NCBI GenBank assembly: GCA_046727175.1
Contig: JBKPCD010000246.1
Location: forward strand, 1 to 18,438
Length of the DNA stretch: 18,438 bases
Direction: 5' to 3'
DNA from: JBKPCD01 sp046727175
GTDB lineage: Bacteria; Acidobacteriota; Vicinamibacteria; Vicinamibacterales; 2-12-FULL-66-21
Translations under genes and position numbers: made by a program
Shown: positions 15,903-18,438 of the stretch, piece by piece
How the letters are laid out: every line of letters begins with the position of its first letter
How positions within the stretch are numbered: position 1 is the stretch's first letter
Notes under the pieces: model-generated
What the model was told of the DNA's origin: nothing
What the model saw: only the letters and a program-made list of their open reading frames with translations
The model's database searches: none

Positions 15903-15947
15903 CGTGGCTAAGACCTCTCTTATCGGCGGCTAATCTTCATAGCCACG
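15903..15947. promoter_or_regulatory. Perfect 8-bp inverted repeat in the divergent TPR/AT-hook intergenic region
   Basis: CGTGGCTA (15903-15910) and TAGCCACG (15940-15947) are exact reverse complements separated by 29 bp. They lie in the 129-bp gap between two divergent start codons, about 41-86 bp before the AT-hook ATG. The symmetry and placement suit an operator for a dimeric regulator acting on both directions. The wide spacing (centres about 37 bp apart, some 3.5 helical turns) would suit looping or two dimers rather than one. No clear -35/-10 pair could be assigned. Confidence 0.35.
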
Positions 15948-15988
15948 ACTCTTTCCACGATTAAACTTCTTCGAGAGGAGGGCACGAT

Positions 15989-16321
15989 ATGCCCCGTGGG
16001 CGACCCAGAAAGAGCCAGGACTCGATGCTCATCAAATCAGCCGAGTTGGTTGGTTGGGCGATTGGGGGCCTGGAGCGCGAGATCGAGGAGACTCGCGCAA
16101 AGCTGGCTTCCTTGAATGCCCAGGTAGCGAAACTGCGGGCGCGCGCGGGCAAACGAGTAAGTGCAGCCACGGCTGCTGCCGCCGCTTCAGTCGACCGCGC
16201 CGCGGCGGCCGTCCGCAAGCGCCGACGCTCCACGATGTCTCCCGAAGCACGTAAGCGAATGTCCGAGATGCTGCGGAAGCGGTGGGCGGAGCGCAAGAAA
16301 AAGGGTTTAAAGGCGCTATAA
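15989..16321 (+). CDS. Small basic AT-hook / coiled-coil DNA-binding protein
   Basis: This 110-aa, strongly basic protein opens with the AT-hook core RGRPRK (residues 3-8), which binds the minor groove of AT-rich DNA. A heptad-like helix follows (LEREIEETRAKLASLNAQVA, about 28-48), then an Ala-rich stretch with Lys/Arg (about 55-80). A conserved-looking basic helix (SPEARKRMSEMLRKRWAERK) closes the protein. The architecture suggests a dimeric or oligomeric nucleoid or regulatory protein. The 'SPEARK-x(6)-RWA' end also appears in many small acidobacterial proteins, as recalled. GAGGAGGG about 8 bases before the ATG supports the start. Its stop overlaps the opposing cyclodeaminase-like stop by 6 bp. 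Composition (Arg/Lys/Ala) differs clearly from its neighbours. Confidence 0.8.
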   Translation: MPRGRPRKSQDSMLIKSAELVGWAIGGLEREIEETRAKLASLNAQVAKLRARAGKRVSAATAAAAASVDRAAAAVRKRRRSTMSPEARKRMSEMLRKRWAERKKKGLKAL

Positions 16322-17335
16322 GATTTCGCGACCGAGGCCGCGCTCCGTGGCCCGCAAGAAGGCCAGGTGCGCGGCCGCCACATCTTCTACCGCCATTCCC
16401 AGGGACTTGAACAACGTTACCTGGGCGTCCGACTCGCGTCCGCGTAAGCGATTCGCCGCGAGCTCACCCAGCTCGCCGGCGATATGGGTCGGACCAATCG
16501 TCCCTTCCTTGATTGGAATCACGATATCGCCAGCCTCGACCAGCGCTGCAGTGCGCGAGTCCACGAACAGCTTCGCTCGTCTCACGAGCTCCGAATCCAT
16601 TTCCCGCTGATCAGGTCGGCAGGCTCCCACCGCGCAAAGATGCGTGCCGTCGGCGATCCACTCGCTTCGGACGACCGGCTCGCGCGCCGCCGAGGCCAGC
16701 ACGACGAGATCAACGCCGCGGACGGCCTCCTGGGCCGAGCCTGCCGCAAGCAGCGTGGCTGACGTCGTCGGCTGCATGTCGTCGATGAACCTACGAACAT
16801 GCTCGGCGTTCGGACTCCAGACCCGCACCTCGCCGATATGATGAACCTGGGTCATGGCTTCCAGATGGCTGCGCGCCTGAACACCGGATCCGATGATTGC
16901 GAGCGAGGTCGCTTCTGGTCTTGCCAGCAGGCGACTCGATAGCGCCGACACGGCTGCCGTTCGGGCCTCGGTGATGTAGCGCCCGTCCATCACGGCCCGC
17001 AGCTGTCCGGTCGACGGATCCAGCATGATGATTGTGGCGAAGTGCGTCGGCAGCCCAATGGCAGAGTTGCTTCCGAAGAGCGTAACCAATTTGGTCCCGA
17101 GCGCGCCGTACGCCGGAATGAAAGCCGGCATCACTCCGAAAAACGCGTGCGCCTCCACACCAGCGCGCACGAGACGCGCGCCGGGCACGCCGGCTGTGCT
17201 CAGGTCGAGAATCGTGCGGAGCGGCTGGTTTACCCGCCCGGCGGAAAACTCCGCGAGCGCGGTCTGCATCGTCTCGATGAGATCGCGCATCGGCAGGATC
17301 TGTTTCACCTCGGCTTCAGACAGGATCAGAGGCAT
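16316..17335 (-). CDS. Ornithine cyclodeaminase / mu-crystallin family protein
   Basis: This 339-aa cytosolic NAD(P)-dependent enzyme matches the family throughout. It starts with LSEAEVKQILPMRDLIETM and has the substrate-side Lys82 (GALGTKLVTLFG). The conserved DGRYITEARTAAVSAL and a Rossmann motif IIGSGVQARSHLEAM (Gly149-Ser-Gly151) follow, then VGACRPDQREMD and VEAGDIVIPI. Members include ornithine cyclodeaminase, alanine dehydrogenase and delta1-pyrroline-2-carboxylate reductase. Pairing with a proline racemase family gene favours the reductase, which acts in trans-3-hydroxy-L-proline or D-proline breakdown; this is inference. The ATG at 17335 agrees with the family's usual N-terminus, yet has no clear ribosome binding site and lies 2 nt from the divergent neighbour's ATG. 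Confidence 0.9.
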   Translation of the reverse strand: MPLILSEAEVKQILPMRDLIETMQTALAEFSAGRVNQPLRTILDLSTAGVPGARLVRAGVEAHAFFGVMPAFIPAYGALGTKLVTLFGSNSAIGLPTHFATIIMLDPSTGQLRAVMDGRYITEARTAAVSALSSRLLARPEATSLAIIGSGVQARSHLEAMTQVHHIGEVRVWSPNAEHVRRFIDDMQPTTSATLLAAGSAQEAVRGVDLVVLASAAREPVVRSEWIADGTHLCAVGACRPDQREMDSELVRRAKLFVDSRTAALVEAGDIVIPIKEGTIGPTHIAGELGELAANRLRGRESDAQVTLFKSLGMAVEDVAAAHLAFLRATERGLGREIL

Positions 17336-17337
17336 AG

Positions 17338-18336
17338 ATGATTATCCGCACAATTGACGCGCACACGGCGGGCGAACCCTTGCGCCTCATCGTCGATGGC
17401 TTTCCCGCGATTCAGGGATCGACAATGCTCGAGCGTCGTGAGTGGGTGCGCACCAACTGCGATAACCTTCGCACCGCGTTGATGCTGGAACCGCGCGGCC
17501 ACGCAGACATGTATGGAGCGGTACTGACCGAGCCGGAGCATCCTGAGTCCGACGCAGGCGTGCTGTTCATGCACAACGAAGGATACAGCACGATGTGCGG
17601 CCACGGAGTCATCGCCGTGGCGACGATAGCGTTCGAGCGTCAGCTGATCGTGTCCCGTCGCCGCGGCGAGCTCGTGCTGGATTCACCCGCCGGTCCGATC
17701 CACGCGACGGCGCTCATCGTCGACGATGCGCAGGGAACGCGCGTCGAGAGCGTCAGCTTCAGAAACGTTCCCTCCTTCGTCCTTCACGCGGCTGTGCCCG
17801 TGCGGCTGGCATCACGTCAGCTGCGCGCCGACGTGGCGTTTGGCGGCGCCTTCTACGCGGTCGTGGACAGCGAGGCCGCAGGGATTCCCATCATGTCCGA
17901 ACGACTCGCGGAACTTCGCCGTGCAGGCATGGAAATCAAGCATGCGATCGAGTCGTCGGTGCACGTTGTCCACCCGCAAGAGCCGGAGCTTCAGGGCATC
18001 TACGGAACGATCTTCACAGGGCCACCCTCTTCCGCGGTCGCGGATCTTCGAAACGTGACGATTTTCGCTGATGCGGAAGTCGACCGTTCTCCGTGTGGCA
18101 CGGGGACCTGCGCCGTGATGGCGATCCTTTCGGCAATGGGCCTTCTTGGTCCGGAGCAGACTTTCACGCACGAAAGTGTTATTGGCACGCTGTTCAGGGG
18201 CGTCATCGAAGGAGAAACGACCGTCGAAGGCGTGACGGCGATCATTCCACGGCTCGAGGGGGAAGCCTTTATCACCGGTGAAAACAGCTTCGTCATCGAT
18301 GAGCGCGATCCACTGCGTTACGGCTTCCGTTTGTAG
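17338..18336 (+). CDS. Proline racemase / hydroxyproline epimerase family protein
   Basis: This 332-aa cofactor-independent enzyme has the canonical opening TIDAHTAGEPLRLIVDGFP and both catalytic cysteines: Cys87 in STMCGHGVIAV and Cys253 in DRSPCGTGTCAVMA. Asp249 before the second cysteine contacts the substrate amine in the family. A Cys/Cys pair supports racemisation or epimerisation of proline or 4-hydroxyproline, whereas trans-3-hydroxyproline dehydratases carry Thr in place of the second Cys. The start has AGAGG five bases upstream, lying across the neighbour's start codon. The divergent cyclodeaminase-like gene probably acts in the same pathway. Substrate cannot be fixed from sequence. 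After the stop, 18337-18438 shows no gene or terminator. Confidence 0.9.
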   Translation: MIIRTIDAHTAGEPLRLIVDGFPAIQGSTMLERREWVRTNCDNLRTALMLEPRGHADMYGAVLTEPEHPESDAGVLFMHNEGYSTMCGHGVIAVATIAFERQLIVSRRRGELVLDSPAGPIHATALIVDDAQGTRVESVSFRNVPSFVLHAAVPVRLASRQLRADVAFGGAFYAVVDSEAAGIPIMSERLAELRRAGMEIKHAIESSVHVVHPQEPELQGIYGTIFTGPPSSAVADLRNVTIFADAEVDRSPCGTGTCAVMAILSAMGLLGPEQTFTHESVIGTLFRGVIEGETTVEGVTAIIPRLEGEAFITGENSFVIDERDPLRYGFRL

Positions 18337-18438
18337 TCGATAATTGCCCTTACCTTGTTGACAGAGGCCTCCACGTGCACGAGCCACAGGCATAACTCAG
18401 GCGGCACGGTACCAGGCAGGGCATTGTAGCCGCATATC

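Noticed and set aside
1..18438. CRISPR arrays, tRNA or rRNA genes, and transposases
   Set aside because: No regularly spaced repeats, cloverleaf or rRNA-like sequence, or transposase motifs were seen on either strand.

Overview
The window is GC-rich chromosomal DNA from a Gram-negative bacterium. A tripartite RND pump with a TolC-type outer-membrane channel, two lipoproteins and several Sec-signal exported proteins all require an outer membrane or periplasm. The CHASE2 cyclase, the Uma2 protein, the Tyr/Gly-repeat secreted protein and the AT-hook/coiled-coil protein together resemble soil Acidobacteriota (Vicinamibacter-like). That placement is inference from gene style; no marker gene is present.

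Layout. (1) 1-4529, + strand: an efflux operon with the 3' end of a TolC-like channel, a lipoprotein membrane-fusion adaptor and an RND inner-membrane permease, joined by an ATGA overlap and a zero-gap junction. A convergent AraC-family regulator (4537-5532, -) ends 7 bp beyond it. (2) 5533-6758: a decayed stretch holding a CocE/NonD-type hydrolase pseudogene (one frameshift, one in-frame stop, both ends missing) and an orphan segment with one possible membrane helix. (3) 6759-7304, -: a Uma2-family PD-(D/E)XK protein. (4) 7600-13166, +: a KynB-like cyclase-family lipoprotein hydrolase, a CHASE2 class III adenylate cyclase and an M48 metalloprotease overlap by 4 nt at each junction. After a 136-bp gap rich in inverted repeats comes an MscS channel fused to a cyclic-nucleotide-binding domain. 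(5) 13253-15859, -: three envelope genes of unknown role, namely a TPR protein, a single-helix membrane protein and a secreted protein with a duplicated Tyr/Gly-repeat domain. (6) 15989-16321, +: a small basic AT-hook protein. (7) 16316-18336: an ornithine cyclodeaminase/mu-crystallin family protein (-) and a proline racemase family protein (+), divergent with only 2 nt between their ATG codons.

How the genes work together. Region 1 is a self-contained efflux unit, and the adjacent AraC protein may control it. Region 4 is the most interesting part. It encodes an envelope-sensing enzyme predicted to make cAMP and, in the same cluster, a channel with an intact cyclic-nucleotide phosphate-binding cassette, so a complete 'sense, make cAMP, gate the membrane' circuit can be proposed. 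Region 7 looks like a two-gene imino-acid (proline/hydroxyproline) catabolic pair.
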